Below are positions 7,909 through 17,415 of a DNA stretch of 64,000 bases, in pieces. Numbering within the stretch: the stretch's first letter is position 1; each line of letters starts with the position of its first letter. The stretch comes from Actinoallomurus vinaceus (GTDB lineage: Bacteria > Actinomycetota > Actinomycetes > Streptosporangiales > Streptosporangiaceae), in the NCBI RefSeq assembly GCF_039542055.1, contig NZ_BAABHK010000004.1, forward strand, positions 372,001 to 436,000, written 5' to 3'. Under the pieces are notes generated by a model. It searched no databases and was not told where the DNA came from. It saw only the letters and a program-made list of their open reading frames with translations. A program made the translations under genes and the position numbers.

Positions 7909-9012
7909 TCACCGGCGGGTACCCGCGGTGGCGCTCGGGTACTTCTTGGTGGTCGGCAGCGCCCCGGGCCCCTGATGCTCGACGGCAGGCTTGCGCCCCG
8001 TGATGGCGCGGGCCGGGCGTACGCCCCTGGCCTGCGCCCCGCCCTTCGGGGCCTTCGCGGTGGTCTTCGGCCAGCCCCTGGTCTCCCAGAACTTCCAGCC
8101 CTCCCGGATGGTCGGGAACGTCGCGACCCCGGAGTTGATCCGCAGCCGGCCGCAGTTGTGGAAGATCCGCCACTGGTCGAAGCCGACCCTGAGACCGAAC
8201 ACCCGGTAGCGTATATGCCCGATCATGTCCTTGGAGACGTGGGTGGTGTACTGGTGACCACTCTCCACCACGTGCTCTTCTTCGACCTCCGGCCGCAGGT
8301 TCTTCCTGATTTTCGCGATGAAGTTCTGAATATTGAAATCGGTGTCCACTTCTTTTTCGAGCTCGACGTGGAGCCGGACCAGATGCACCCGCCGGATCCA
8401 GACCTGCATGTCACCGCCCGGGCCATCCACGTAGTAGGAGTTCGGGACGAACATGTCGACCGGCTTCTGGAAGTGAATGGAGAAGAAGACCCCCGGCTCG
8501 CACGGCGGCACCACGAAGGTCTTCAGCCGCGGACGATGCGGGATGGGGAAGGCCGTCGGCGTCGGCGACGCCGACCCGCTGGGCGTCGCATCGACCGAGA
8601 CGTTGATCCCGCCCGCGCTGCTGGAGGCCGACGCCGAAGCACTTGCCGATGCGCTGGGTGAGGCCGTCGCGGTCGGCGATGGACTGGCGGTCACCGTCGA
8701 GGTCGCGGTCACGGACGGGCTGGGCGTGGGCGTCCGCGTCCGGCCCGCCATGACCGCGCGCACCCCACGGTGGCGGTGGAGAGCCTTGCGCACCTTCGGC
8801 CAGGCGCCCGCACCGGGCTGGTGGGTGTCGGGCCACGGATCATGGCTCGCCGCGGCCGCCTTGGGCGGCCCGTCCCCCGGAGACGCGGTGGCGGGGCTGA
8901 GAGAGGAGACGGCTGCGGCAACGATGACGCCCAGAGAGCCGGTCGCGACCGAAACCGTCACCCTCTTCGCCATCGAGGGTGGGACCGCGGTGGTCATCCG
9001 GATATTGCGCAT
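7909..9012 (-). CDS. Secreted or anchored protein of unknown function, paralog A
   Basis: 367 residues starting at MRNIRMTTAV; the ATG is preceded by AAAGGAAAG. A basic N-terminus and hydrophobic helix (residues ~20-40) give an export signal. A charged ~70-residue segment follows, then a Ser/Ala/Thr/Pro linker (repeated SASASA), then a conserved ~190-residue C-terminal domain beginning PHRPRLKTFVVPPCEPGVFF. That domain has two cysteines, many aromatic residues and the string FNIQNFIAKIRKNLRPEVEE. I recognise no family. The tail after FWETRGW is basic and divergent from paralog B. It is followed directly by paralog B upstream, on the same strand. Confidence 0.75.
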   Translation of the reverse strand: MRNIRMTTAVPPSMAKRVTVSVATGSLGVIVAAAVSSLSPATASPGDGPPKAAAASHDPWPDTHQPGAGAWPKVRKALHRHRGVRAVMAGRTRTPTPSPSVTATSTVTASPSPTATASPSASASASASASSSAGGINVSVDATPSGSASPTPTAFPIPHRPRLKTFVVPPCEPGVFFSIHFQKPVDMFVPNSYYVDGPGGDMQVWIRRVHLVRLHVELEKEVDTDFNIQNFIAKIRKNLRPEVEEEHVVESGHQYTTHVSKDMIGHIRYRVFGLRVGFDQWRIFHNCGRLRINSGVATFPTIREGWKFWETRGWPKTTAKAPKGGAQARGVRPARAITGRKPAVEHQGPGALPTTKKYPSATAGTRR

Positions 9013-9079
9013 GATGCATCTTTCCTTTGAAACGCGGCTTCCACCGGGGAAGGCCGTACCGACGGTTGTCGGGCCTCGG

Positions 9080-10150
9080 TCACCGGATGCCTGTGACATG
9101 GCGGCGCAGCGGCCCGCCGAATCCCGCGGTCACCTCACCGAAGAGACGGTTCTTGCGTCCCTTGGGAGCACCTGCTGCTTTCTTCTTCTCGGCCTTCGGC
9201 CAGGCCCTCGTCTCCCAGAACCTCCAGCCCTCCCGGATGGTCGGGAACGTCGCGACCCCGGAGTTGATCCGCAGCCGGCCGCAGTTGTGGAAGATCCGCC
9301 ACTGGTCGAAGCCGAGCCTGAGGCCGAACACCCGGTACCGCATATGCCCGATCATCCCCTTGGAGATGTGGGTGGTGTACTGGTGCCCGCTCTCCACGGA
9401 GTGTTCTTCTTCGACCTCCGGCCGCAGGTTCTTCCTGATTTTCGCAATGAAGTTCTGAATATTGAAATCGGCAGCGGCCTCCTTTTCCAGCTCGACGTGG
9501 AGCCGGACCAGATGCACCCGCCGAATCCAGACCTGCATGTCACCGCCGGGACCGTCCACGTAGTAGGAGTTCGGGACGAACAGGTCCACCGGCTTCTGGA
9601 AGCGAATGGAGAAGAAGACCCCCGGCTCGCACGGCGGCACCACGAAGGTCTTCAGCCGCGGACGATGAGGTATCGGGAAGGCCGTCGGCGTCGGGGACAC
9701 CGACCCGCTCGGCGTCGCATCGACCGAGACGTTGATCCCGTCCGCGCTGCTGGAGGCCGACGCCGACGCGCTGGGCGACGCCGACGCACTGGCCGACGGA
9801 CTGGCCGACGGACTGGCGGTGGCCGTCGAAGTCGAGGTAGCCGTCACGGACGGGCTGGGCGTCGGTGTCGGACGCCTCGTCCGGCCCGCGATGAAGCCTG
9901 GGGATACATGGTGGCGGTGGAGCGCCTTGCGCACCTTCGGCCAGGCGTTCGCACCGGGCTCATGGGTGTCGGGCCACGGATCATGACTCGCCGCGGTCAC
10001 CTTGGGCGCTCCGTCCTCCTGCGCGGTCGCGGAGGCGAGGGATGAGGCGGCCGCGGCAACAATGACGCTCAGGGAGCCGGTCGCGACCGAGACCGTCACC
10101 CTCTTCGCCACCGAGGGTGGAACCGCGACGCTTATGCGAAAATTGCGCAT
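9080..10150 (-). CDS. Secreted or anchored protein of unknown function, paralog B
   Basis: 356 residues, same architecture as paralog A: basic start and hydrophobic export helix, charged segment (HDPWPDTHEPGANAWPKVRK), SASPSASASA linker, then the PHRPRLKTFVVPP domain. The C-terminal domain is nearly identical to A at the nucleotide level, while linkers and the last ~35 residues differ. The gap of 67 bases and the shared leader (GGAA-GATGCA-CATGCGC) indicate tandem duplication including the translation start region. B lies upstream, so the promoter is probably in 10151-10300. Confidence 0.75.
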   Translation of the reverse strand: MRNFRISVAVPPSVAKRVTVSVATGSLSVIVAAAASSLASATAQEDGAPKVTAASHDPWPDTHEPGANAWPKVRKALHRHHVSPGFIAGRTRRPTPTPSPSVTATSTSTATASPSASPSASASASPSASASASSSADGINVSVDATPSGSVSPTPTAFPIPHRPRLKTFVVPPCEPGVFFSIRFQKPVDLFVPNSYYVDGPGGDMQVWIRRVHLVRLHVELEKEAAADFNIQNFIAKIRKNLRPEVEEEHSVESGHQYTTHISKGMIGHMRYRVFGLRLGFDQWRIFHNCGRLRINSGVATFPTIREGWRFWETRAWPKAEKKKAAGAPKGRKNRLFGEVTAGFGGPLRRHVTGIR

Positions 10151-10385
10151 GGTGCATCATTCCTTTTGAAACGCGGCTTCCCACCGCGAGTACCCGCTGA
10201 CCGAAACGCCGTTAAGACGCCCCCGCTCACTCTTTGCAGCGAAGATCAAGTTACTCTCCGTGGCAGACGGTAGCACGGCGTCACGGGAAGTCACGGAAGG
10301 CGCGTCGCGCGTTTTCGTGCCGACCATTAATAGAAATTCCGCCGCCTTGCTGGTGATCCATCCCAGAAGGTACCTAGGGGCCCCA

Positions 10386-10403
10386 AGCTAGCGACCGCTT
10401 GGT
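10386..10403. promoter_or_regulatory. 18-bp inverted repeat, putative operator (site 2)
   Basis: AGCTAGCGACCGCTTGGT, 32 bases before the SDR start; 16 of 18 bases identical to the site before hyuA/MFS. Confidence 0.55.
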
Positions 10404-10435
10404 ATGATGTGGCGTCGCTCGTCCCGGGAGGTCGC

Positions 10436-11206
10436 GTGCTGGCCGGAAAGATCGCAGTCATCACCGGGGCCGGTCCCGGACTCGGCCGCACTCTCGCCGC
10501 GCTGATGAGCGAGGAAGGCGCGCGCGTCGTGGTCTCCGCGCGCTCCCGGGACACCCTCGAGAAGACGGCGGCGGAGACGGGGGCCCTGGCGGTGCCCGCG
10601 GACGTACGCGACGCCGAGCAGGTCAAGGCCCTCGCCCGGACGACGATGGAGCGTTTCGGACGGATCGACGTACTGGTCAACGCCGCGTTCCCCGGCACCC
10701 ACCGCAAGAACGTCCTCGACATGGACCCGGACTACCTCGAGCTCTGGCGCTCGGCGGTGGAGACGGCGACGTACGGCACCCTGCTCGCCTGCCGCTACCT
10801 CGCCCCGTACATCATCGACTCCGGCGGCGGTTCCATCGTCAACGTGACCTCCATGTCGAGCCGGACGGGCTACGCCGGGCGGAGCGACTACGCGACCGGC
10901 AAGGCGGGCGTGCACCTGCTGTCCCACTGTCTCGCCGACGAACTCGGCCCCTCGGGCGTCCGGGTGAACTGCGTCGCCCCGGGCTGGATCGCCAGCGACA
11001 CCCTGACGGCGTGGATGGAGACGCGGGCACGGGACGAGGGCACGACGTTCCAGGCGATCCACGACCACGATGTAAGCCGGATGGCGCTCCGGCGGATCGC
11101 CACCGAGGAGGACGTCGCCCGCGCCGTGATCTTCCTGGCGAGCGACCAGGCCAAGGCGATCACGGGAGCGACGATCGACGTCAACGGCGGCCAGCAGTTC
11201 ACCTGA
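10436..11206 (+). CDS. SDR family NAD(P)-dependent oxidoreductase
   Basis: 256 residues of the classical short-chain dehydrogenase type. The cofactor site TGAGPGLG (TGxxxGxG), NAA-like VNAAFPG, the catalytic serine region NVTSMSS, and YATGK (catalytic Tyr and Lys, YxxxK) are all visible; the C-terminus has the usual TGATIDVNGGQQF. The GTG at 10436 follows CGGGAGG and places the dinucleotide fold at residue 8, as the family expects. A probable operator precedes it. The last codons and stop are copied twice downstream. Confidence 0.9.
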   Translation: MLAGKIAVITGAGPGLGRTLAALMSEEGARVVVSARSRDTLEKTAAETGALAVPADVRDAEQVKALARTTMERFGRIDVLVNAAFPGTHRKNVLDMDPDYLELWRSAVETATYGTLLACRYLAPYIIDSGGGSIVNVTSMSSRTGYAGRSDYATGKAGVHLLSHCLADELGPSGVRVNCVAPGWIASDTLTAWMETRARDEGTTFQAIHDHDVSRMALRRIATEEDVARAVIFLASDQAKAITGATIDVNGGQQFT

Positions 11207-11284
11207 CGCCCGGTGTGAACAGCGGCCGGCAGTTCACCTGACGCCCGGCGTGAACGGCGGCCGGCAGTTCACCTGACGCCCGAC
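11180..11284. repeat. Three tandem 35-bp copies of the SDR gene end
   Basis: Unit 1 (11180-11214) holds the last eight codons and stop of the SDR gene; units 2 (11215-11249) and 3 (11250-11284) are tandem copies with a few substitutions. Each encodes VN-G-QFT and then TGA. The copies lie wholly in the space before the next gene. Confidence 0.9.
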
Positions 11285-11315
11285 GAAACCCATATCGTCG
11301 GGGTCGCGTCTTACG

Positions 11316-11939
11316 ATGGTGATCGTGCCGGGGTCGTACACGTGGTCGCGCCTGTCCGAGGCCGACGTGGTCGAGTTGCGCGACCTCGTCTCCGGCCGAT
11401 CCACCGTGCTGCGCCGCCCGCCGCCCGACCTGCTGGCGATGGACGACATCGTCCGGCTCGAGGCCCTCGCCTTCCGGGAGGGCACCGGCTCGCAGGCGGA
11501 GCTGTTCGGCGCGCTGGACACCGATCCGCTGCGGGTCCTCGCCGGAATGAACTGGCTGATCGCCTTCTGGGCGGTGCTGTGGGACCTGCGCGCGAGCGAG
11601 CCCGCCGGCGACCTGGTCCGTACGCTCGACTACGACGGCCCGTGGCGCAAGGGCGCCGGCCCCGAGCAGGAGCAGGTGTGGCGGTCGATGAGCCAGCGGG
11701 TGCGCACCGGGGTGTTCGCGGCGCTGACCGGCAGCCCCGAATCACACCGCGTGTACGCCGCCGAGGTCCGCCGGCTGGCGCCGGACGTCTTCCTGCACGT
11801 CACTTTAACGATCATGGATGGGCTGAGCCGCAACCTGACCCGGCAGGGACTCGAACTGGCCGGGATGGCGGACGAGCTGGAGAAGCGCACCGAGCCCGGC
11901 CATCCCACGAGCGGACCGTCCTTCACCCCGCCCCGCTGA
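11316..11939 (+). CDS. Uncharacterised protein, 207 residues
   Basis: No family recognised. The protein is largely helical, with a mid-region hydrophobic stretch (MNWLIAFWAVLWDL) preceded by an acidic segment, and a Pro/Ser C-terminus. There is no export signal at the N-terminus. The ATG at 11316 has only a weak ribosome-binding site; a GTG nine bases further is an alternative. It lies between SDR and thioesterase/ADH genes of the putative regulon, in the SDR direction. Confidence 0.6.
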   Translation: MVIVPGSYTWSRLSEADVVELRDLVSGRSTVLRRPPPDLLAMDDIVRLEALAFREGTGSQAELFGALDTDPLRVLAGMNWLIAFWAVLWDLRASEPAGDLVRTLDYDGPWRKGAGPEQEQVWRSMSQRVRTGVFAALTGSPESHRVYAAEVRRLAPDVFLHVTLTIMDGLSRNLTRQGLELAGMADELEKRTEPGHPTSGPSFTPPR

Positions 11940-12004
11940 GCCTGCAGCGCGTTCCGGTGCGCGCCGTGAGGCTCAGCGCGTGGGCATGCCGACGTCTTCT
12001 CCCG

Positions 12005-12646
12005 CTACCTCGTCGGCATGATGAAGACCGCGGTGGCCTCCGCGGTGGCCCGCCCGTCCGGTCCGATGATGCGGCTGTCGACGAACGTCTTGCGGCCGTC
12101 CACCCGTACGGCCTTGGCCTCCGCGGACAGGGGCACGCCGAGCGGCGTGGGCCGGCGATAGCGCAGGTCCAGCCCTGCGGTCATGCCCGGGGTGCCGTTG
12201 GCCGACGCGGCGCATCCGGACAGATGGTCGAGGATCATGGCCGACACGCCGCCGTGCACGAATCCCGGCGGCCCCTCGTACAGCAGGCCGAGCGTGAACT
12301 CGCTGCGCGCGGTGCCGTCGTCGCCGATCCGGATCTCGATCGGCGGGGCGAGCGTGTTGAGCAGCCCGGTGACCGGGCTGCCCAACTGGCGGACGACGCC
12401 GCCGTCGCCCACCTCGGCGCTCGGCGGGATACCCCTACCCGCGGCGGCGAGCCGCGCGGTCAGCAGTTCGATCTCGCGGGTGACGGCGGCGATCTCCATC
12501 TCGTCGGCCTGGCTCAGGATGACCAGCTCCGACAGTTCCCGCACTCGGGCCGCGAGCTCCGCGAGCCGGGCGACCCTTCCCTCGTCGATCTCTTGGCGCT
12601 CGCGTTCTTCGAAGACACGCTGCATGGCCGCCCAGGCCCCGGTCAT
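12005..12646 (-). CDS. PaaI-family acyl-CoA thioesterase (hotdog fold)
   Basis: 213 residues. The C-terminal ~130 residues are a hotdog thioesterase with the PaaI active-site segment PPGFVHGGVSAMILDHLSG, followed by DLRYRRPTPLGVPL. The N-terminal ~70 residues are helical and charged, an extension seen in some actinobacterial members. It likely hydrolyses an acyl-CoA. The ATG has GGGAGG upstream and the gene is divergent from the alcohol dehydrogenase, sharing the 12718-12735 site. Confidence 0.85.
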   Translation of the reverse strand: MTGAWAAMQRVFEERERQEIDEGRVARLAELAARVRELSELVILSQADEMEIAAVTREIELLTARLAAAGRGIPPSAEVGDGGVVRQLGSPVTGLLNTLAPPIEIRIGDDGTARSEFTLGLLYEGPPGFVHGGVSAMILDHLSGCAASANGTPGMTAGLDLRYRRPTPLGVPLSAEAKAVRVDGRKTFVDSRIIGPDGRATAEATAVFIMPTR

Positions 12647-12717
12647 CCGGCCTCCCCGCCTCGATACCGAACTGAATTCTAGACGGCTGAGATCGATTAC
12701 GTCTCGGCCGCATCTCG

Positions 12718-12735
12718 ACCAAGCAAATGCTTGGT
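12718..12735. promoter_or_regulatory. 18-bp inverted repeat, putative operator (site 3)
   Basis: ACCAAGCAAATGCTTGGT, 8 of 9 positions symmetric, 15 bases before the ADH start and in the shared region with the divergent thioesterase. It is the best-formed of the four related sites. Confidence 0.65.
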
Positions 12736-12750
12736 GTTAACGTCCGGTCC

Positions 12751-13866
12751 ATGGCTGGAGATCTGACGGCCCGCGCGGCCGTGGTCCGCGAGTTCGGCGC
12801 CCCCATGGAGATCACCGACATCCGGGTCTCCGCTCCCCAGAGCGGTGAGGTCCTGGTGAAGATCGCCGCGTCGGGGGTGTGCGGCTCCGACATCAAGGCA
12901 CTCGACGGCCACAGCCCCGTGGCACGGCAGCCACCACTGGTCCTCGGCCACGAGAGCGCCGGCGTGGTCGCCGAGGTGGGCCCCGGCGTCACGAGCGTAC
13001 GGCCGGGCGACCACGTGATCATCGCGATGAACGGCCCCTGCGGGCGCTGCCGCAACTGCTCGCGCGCCCAGGTCCACCTGTGCTCCGGCCCCGCCCGGCT
13101 GAACGCCATCATGGGCCTGATGGCCGACGGCACGACCCGGCTCACGGTCGGCGACGTCCCCGCCCGCCCGATGATCGGCATCGGGTCGTTCGCGGAGTAC
13201 GCCGTGGTCGGGGAGGCCGCCTGCGTCAAGGTGAGCGCCGACGCGCCGCTCGACCTGCTCGCCCTGACCGCGTGCGCCGTCGTCACCGGCGTCGGCGCCG
13301 TGCTCAACACCGCCCAGGTCGAGGCCGGTTCGAGCGTGCTGGTCGTCGGCTGCGGCGGCGTCGGCCTCAACGTCGTCCAGGGCGCGGTCCTGGCGGGCGC
13401 CACGACGATCGTCGCGGCCGACGTCGTGCCCGCCAAGCTGAAACTGGCCGAGGAGTTCGGCGCGACGCACACGGTCCTCGCCGAGGATCTGCCCGCCCAG
13501 GTCGGCGAGATCGTCCGGGGCGGCACCGACTACGCCTTCGACGTCACCGGCAATGTGGACGTGCTCGCCAAGACGTTCGCCGCGACGCAACCGGGCGGCA
13601 CGACCGTGATGGTCGGCAGCCCGCCCGCGGGCAGGCCGCTGTCCATCGCCCCGCAGACGCTGTTCGCCTCACGGCGCCTCATGGGCACCCAGGGCGGCGA
13701 CGCCGTGCCCCGCCGCGACCTCCCGATGCTGGTCGACCTGCACCGCCGCGGCCGCCTCAACCTGGCGGGCCTCGTCAGCGAACGCGTACCGCTGGAAAAG
13801 ATCAACGACGCCGTCGACCACGTACGCGGCGGCGCCGTCGCCCGTTCCGTCATCGTCTTCGACTGA
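12751..13866 (+). CDS. Zinc-dependent alcohol dehydrogenase (MDR superfamily)
   Basis: 371 residues. Catalytic zinc region CGSDIKALDGHSP, the LGHESAGVV segment, the structural-zinc loop CGRCRNCSRAQVHLC, and the Rossmann glycine motif VVGCGGVGLNVVQGA are all present. It oxidises an alcohol (or reduces an aldehyde) with NAD(P). The ATG at 12751 was chosen because the family N-terminus begins here; the preceding in-frame ATG lies inside the operator. Context with thioesterase, SDR and LLM enzymes suggests one catabolic pathway. Confidence 0.9.
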   Translation: MAGDLTARAAVVREFGAPMEITDIRVSAPQSGEVLVKIAASGVCGSDIKALDGHSPVARQPPLVLGHESAGVVAEVGPGVTSVRPGDHVIIAMNGPCGRCRNCSRAQVHLCSGPARLNAIMGLMADGTTRLTVGDVPARPMIGIGSFAEYAVVGEAACVKVSADAPLDLLALTACAVVTGVGAVLNTAQVEAGSSVLVVGCGGVGLNVVQGAVLAGATTIVAADVVPAKLKLAEEFGATHTVLAEDLPAQVGEIVRGGTDYAFDVTGNVDVLAKTFAATQPGGTTVMVGSPPAGRPLSIAPQTLFASRRLMGTQGGDAVPRRDLPMLVDLHRRGRLNLAGLVSERVPLEKINDAVDHVRGGAVARSVIVFD

Positions 13867-13874
13867 GGTCCGGC

Positions 13875-16800
13875 TCAGTACGTCCCGCCGACATGGACCC
13901 GGCGCCCGAGCGCCTCCCGGTTCCGAACGTCCTGCCCCTGCTCGATGTAGACGGTGAGCCGCCGGAGCCCCGCAAGCGGCGCGAGGTCGATCCCCGGGGC
14001 GACGTCCTTGATGTAGAGCTCTCGCAACCTGCGCAACCCCTTCAGCGGAGTCAGGTCGACGACACCGCCGCAGTGGCGGAGCCAGAAGGTCTCCAGGTCG
14101 ACCAGCCCGGCCAGCGGCGTCAGATCATCGATTCCGGTGTCCTCCAGATCGAGGAATCGCAGGCCGGAGAGTTCCGCCAGCGGGGTGAAATCGGTGATCC
14201 CGCGGCAGCCCCACAGACCGAGGTTCGTCAGATCCAACCTGGTGAGCGGGCGAAGATCATCCACCCAGGGCGAGTGGTTGAGCTGAAGCGCGCGGAGTTT
14301 CGGCGCCCGTCGCACGAGTTCGTCCAGCCCCGCGTCGACGGACGAACCGGGGATCTCCAGCCCCGTCAGGCCGTCCAGCAAGGGCAGCGAGTCGAGCTCG
14401 GTCAGTGCGGAGCAGTCGTGGAGGCTGAGGGTCTCCAACGCGGTCTGTGCCCGTAGCGGGGACAGATCGGTGACGTCCTCGAGGTGCGCCAGGTGCAGTG
14501 TGCGCAACGCAGGGAGGTCGCGTACGAAACCCAGGTCGGTCAGACCCGGGGTGCGCAGTACGAGGCTCGTCAGCCTTGGGAGCCGGCACAACGGTGTGAC
14601 GTCCTCGACGGTGACGGACGCGGAGATGTGCAACCGTTCGATGCTCTCGGCGCAGGCTGCCAGCGGAGACAGATCACCGGACTCCATCCCCGTGACCCGC
14701 AGTTCGACGAGCGGCAGGCCGAGGTCGTGGAGGAAGGACAGGTCGGTCACCGTACCGCCGCCGAACGAGGTGAGGAACCGGAGGCGGGTGACGTGCCGGG
14801 CGGCAGCAAGCAGCCGGGGCGCCGGCGCGGAGAGGCGGCCGTCCACGAGTGGGGTATCGGCCAGGACGCGCCGGGCGTAGTCCTCCGGGTCGAAGTACTC
14901 CCAGCCCTTGACGAGTTCCTCCTGCACCGGCTCGCGGGGATCGGTGCCGTAGCCGGTGAGCAGGTCGAGGGCCCGGGGGCCGTTCACGAGCCAGGCCGTA
15001 CGGACGACGGCGCGCGCGGCGGCGGGTGTCAGGCCGTCCAGGCTCCGGGGAAGGCGGTCGAGGACCGTCTCACCGACGTTCGACAGGGAGCGCGCCGACG
15101 CCAGGTCGCGGGGCGGGACGAGGTCGTCCAGGCACGCGTCGATGGCACCTCGGAGCTCGACGGGGATCGCCGGGAGGGTCTCCAGGCAGCCGGCGACGAG
15201 CAGCTTGAGGCGGCGCGCGTTGCGCGGCTCGGCCTCGATCCGGCGGAGCAGGCCTGTCAACAGCTCGGCGCGCTGCGGGGCGTTCGCGTGGCCCGCCGCC
15301 ATGATGATGGTCTCGCGCCACTGGTCCTTGTGCGCCTGGGCGATGAGCGGCTCCAGGTCACCGTCGTCGGCGAACTGCTTGGCGGTGAGGTACTCCTGCA
15401 CGGTGCGGTGCACGAAGTCGATGCGCCCGGGAACCGGCTCGCGCAGCACGCCGCTGCGCTCCAGCAGGTGGTCCAGCACCGCCGCCGCGTCGGCGGGGGC
15501 GCTCGGCATCGAGTCGAGTCTGTTGCCGATCCAGCGGACCACCGCGTCCTTGGGCAGCTCCGTCCGCCCGGTGACCGACAGCCGCCAGGCCAGATCCTGC
15601 AGGATGAGCATCTTCTGGGAGCGTTCGAGAACGATGTCGTCGTCGAGCGCGATCTGCCGCTCGACGTCCCGGCGTTCGAGCAACAGGTCCAGGGCCGCCG
15701 CGTACAGGCCCATCCGGTCACGCGGCAGCTGCTTCTCCCGGTCGAGGTTGAGCGCGCAGAGCATCGCGGCGAGCAGCGGACTGCCCGCGAGCGCCCGCAG
15801 GTGCGGGGCCGACTCCATCCGCGCCAGCAGCGCGGTTTCAAAGCCCGGTAGCTGTTCCGGTGCGCAGGGCAGGTCGCCCGCGTCGCGTACGGCCTCGTGC
15901 CAGTGCCGGATCAACTCCTTGACGTCCGCGGGGGTCATCCGCTCCAGCAGGGCGGTCGCGAACCCCTCCCCCGCCAGCCAGTCCGCGCTCGCGGCGGCAG
16001 GCCGGGAGGTGACGACGGCGCGCAGACCGGGGTACGCGGCGAGCAGCCCGCTCAACCATTGCCGTACGGCGCGCCGCCGCGCACCGGGCAGCTCGTCGAC
16101 CCCGTCGACCATGAGCAGCGCCCGGCCGCCGCCGAGCACACGGTGCACCCAGCCCGCCGGCATCAGCCCGGCGATCGGGTCGGCGACGCCTTCGAGGAAA
16201 CGCTCCGGCGGCGGCAGCGGCCCGCTCGTGTGGCTGCGCAGCTTGATGAGGAAGGGAACGCAGCCGTTCCAGTCGGCGAGGTCCCCGGTGAAGGTGCCCC
16301 GCGCGGCGGAGATGGCCAGCCAGCGCAGGAGCGTGCTCTTGCCGGAGCCCGCATCCCCACGGATCAGTGTGAGCGGCGCCCGGCCGAGCGCGGTCTCGAC
16401 GCGCAGCGTCGCTTCTACGGCCTCCTCGTCCTTCCGCCACGCTTCAATGCCGAGTGCGTTGCCCGACGCCCGCCGCGAGCGCCCTCGTTCTGCCGTGTCC
16501 TCGTCGGTGGACACGCTGAGGCTGATGTAGGCGACGCTCAGCGTCGTACGGGGCCGGTACCGCTCGACCCGTACGCCGAACAGCTCCAGGACGTCCAGGG
16601 TCGTGCTGACGTGCTCGAGATACCTGCGCCGAAAGGCGTCGTCGGTGGCAGTGCCCTCCGGCGCCTCCAGGGTGCGGACCGGCAGCCGTGCCAGCAGCTG
16701 GGACACCTGGTCGGCGACGGCGGACAGCCGCGCCAGTGTCTCGGTGGACGCCCTGGGTCCGAACTGCGGCAGCTGCTGGACGATGCGTACGAAGCAGTCG

Positions 16801-17243
16801 CAGCACTCGTCCAGCACGACGTCGTACAGCCGCGCCCCGGCCTCCCCGAGCTGACCCTCGATCGTACGGCGCGGTAGCCCGGCCCGTACATGCGCGGCGA
16901 GGCGCGTGGCGTCGAGGTCGGTGGCGAGCAGGGCCTGATCGGACAGGTCGGCGTCGGCGAGCGTCTGGACGACCTCGGCGAGCGCGGCGGCCTTGTCGTT
17001 CTCGCGCAGCCCGCCGTACTCGTGCCCGCACAGGGTCAGCAGCCGCTCGGCGACCTGGTCGGCGATGTCGGCGATCTGCCGCTCGAACCGGCGGCGCGCG
17101 ATCCGGTCGGGGAACCGCACCTGGATGAGGTCGACCAGGTCGCGCTTCCGATCGCGTTCGGCGGACCACCCGGCCAGCCATGCCTGGGCGAGGTGACGGC
17201 TCAGCGCCTGACCGGCGGCGACGGCCGCGGCCTCCAATGCCAT
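13875..17243 (-). CDS. NACHT-domain STAND ATPase with C-terminal leucine-rich repeats (NLR-like)
   Basis: 1122 residues. An all-helical N-terminal region (1-270) precedes a NACHT ATPase: Walker A GDAGSGKST at 296-304, Walker B LLMVD at 376-380 followed by GVDE, and VTSRP near 411. A helical winged region comes next (FVHRTVQEYLTAKQF, the typical NACHT C-terminal element). From ~790 to 1105 there are about a dozen leucine-rich repeats of 22-24 residues (LTDLSPL, TSLVLRTPGLTDL). Bacterial NACHT proteins of this type are known in phage defence, where the C-terminal repeats sense an invader. The ATG follows GGGAGG at 6 bases. The effector is not obvious; the N-terminal helices or the neighbouring NYN nuclease could serve. 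Confidence 0.88.
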   Translation of the reverse strand: MALEAAAVAAGQALSRHLAQAWLAGWSAERDRKRDLVDLIQVRFPDRIARRRFERQIADIADQVAERLLTLCGHEYGGLRENDKAAALAEVVQTLADADLSDQALLATDLDATRLAAHVRAGLPRRTIEGQLGEAGARLYDVVLDECCDCFVRIVQQLPQFGPRASTETLARLSAVADQVSQLLARLPVRTLEAPEGTATDDAFRRRYLEHVSTTLDVLELFGVRVERYRPRTTLSVAYISLSVSTDEDTAERGRSRRASGNALGIEAWRKDEEAVEATLRVETALGRAPLTLIRGDAGSGKSTLLRWLAISAARGTFTGDLADWNGCVPFLIKLRSHTSGPLPPPERFLEGVADPIAGLMPAGWVHRVLGGGRALLMVDGVDELPGARRRAVRQWLSGLLAAYPGLRAVVTSRPAAASADWLAGEGFATALLERMTPADVKELIRHWHEAVRDAGDLPCAPEQLPGFETALLARMESAPHLRALAGSPLLAAMLCALNLDREKQLPRDRMGLYAAALDLLLERRDVERQIALDDDIVLERSQKMLILQDLAWRLSVTGRTELPKDAVVRWIGNRLDSMPSAPADAAAVLDHLLERSGVLREPVPGRIDFVHRTVQEYLTAKQFADDGDLEPLIAQAHKDQWRETIIMAAGHANAPQRAELLTGLLRRIEAEPRNARRLKLLVAGCLETLPAIPVELRGAIDACLDDLVPPRDLASARSLSNVGETVLDRLPRSLDGLTPAAARAVVRTAWLVNGPRALDLLTGYGTDPREPVQEELVKGWEYFDPEDYARRVLADTPLVDGRLSAPAPRLLAAARHVTRLRFLTSFGGGTVTDLSFLHDLGLPLVELRVTGMESGDLSPLAACAESIERLHISASVTVEDVTPLCRLPRLTSLVLRTPGLTDLGFVRDLPALRTLHLAHLEDVTDLSPLRAQTALETLSLHDCSALTELDSLPLLDGLTGLEIPGSSVDAGLDELVRRAPKLRALQLNHSPWVDDLRPLTRLDLTNLGLWGCRGITDFTPLAELSGLRFLDLEDTGIDDLTPLAGLVDLETFWLRHCGGVVDLTPLKGLRRLRELYIKDVAPGIDLAPLAGLRRLTVYIEQGQDVRNREALGRRVHVGGTY

Positions 17244-17415
17244 GCGAAGCCTCCCATGACGACCCGCCCGCATTATGACGGAATACAGCGCCTTAGACGC
17301 CGCTCCGCCCCGCAAGGCTCCGGGCCGGAGACCGCGTGATCGCCGCCATCTCGCTGTCCGCATCCGAGGACCAGGCCCCGCATCGGTGCGTCATGGCGCT
17401 CGCTCGGCGGTGCGA

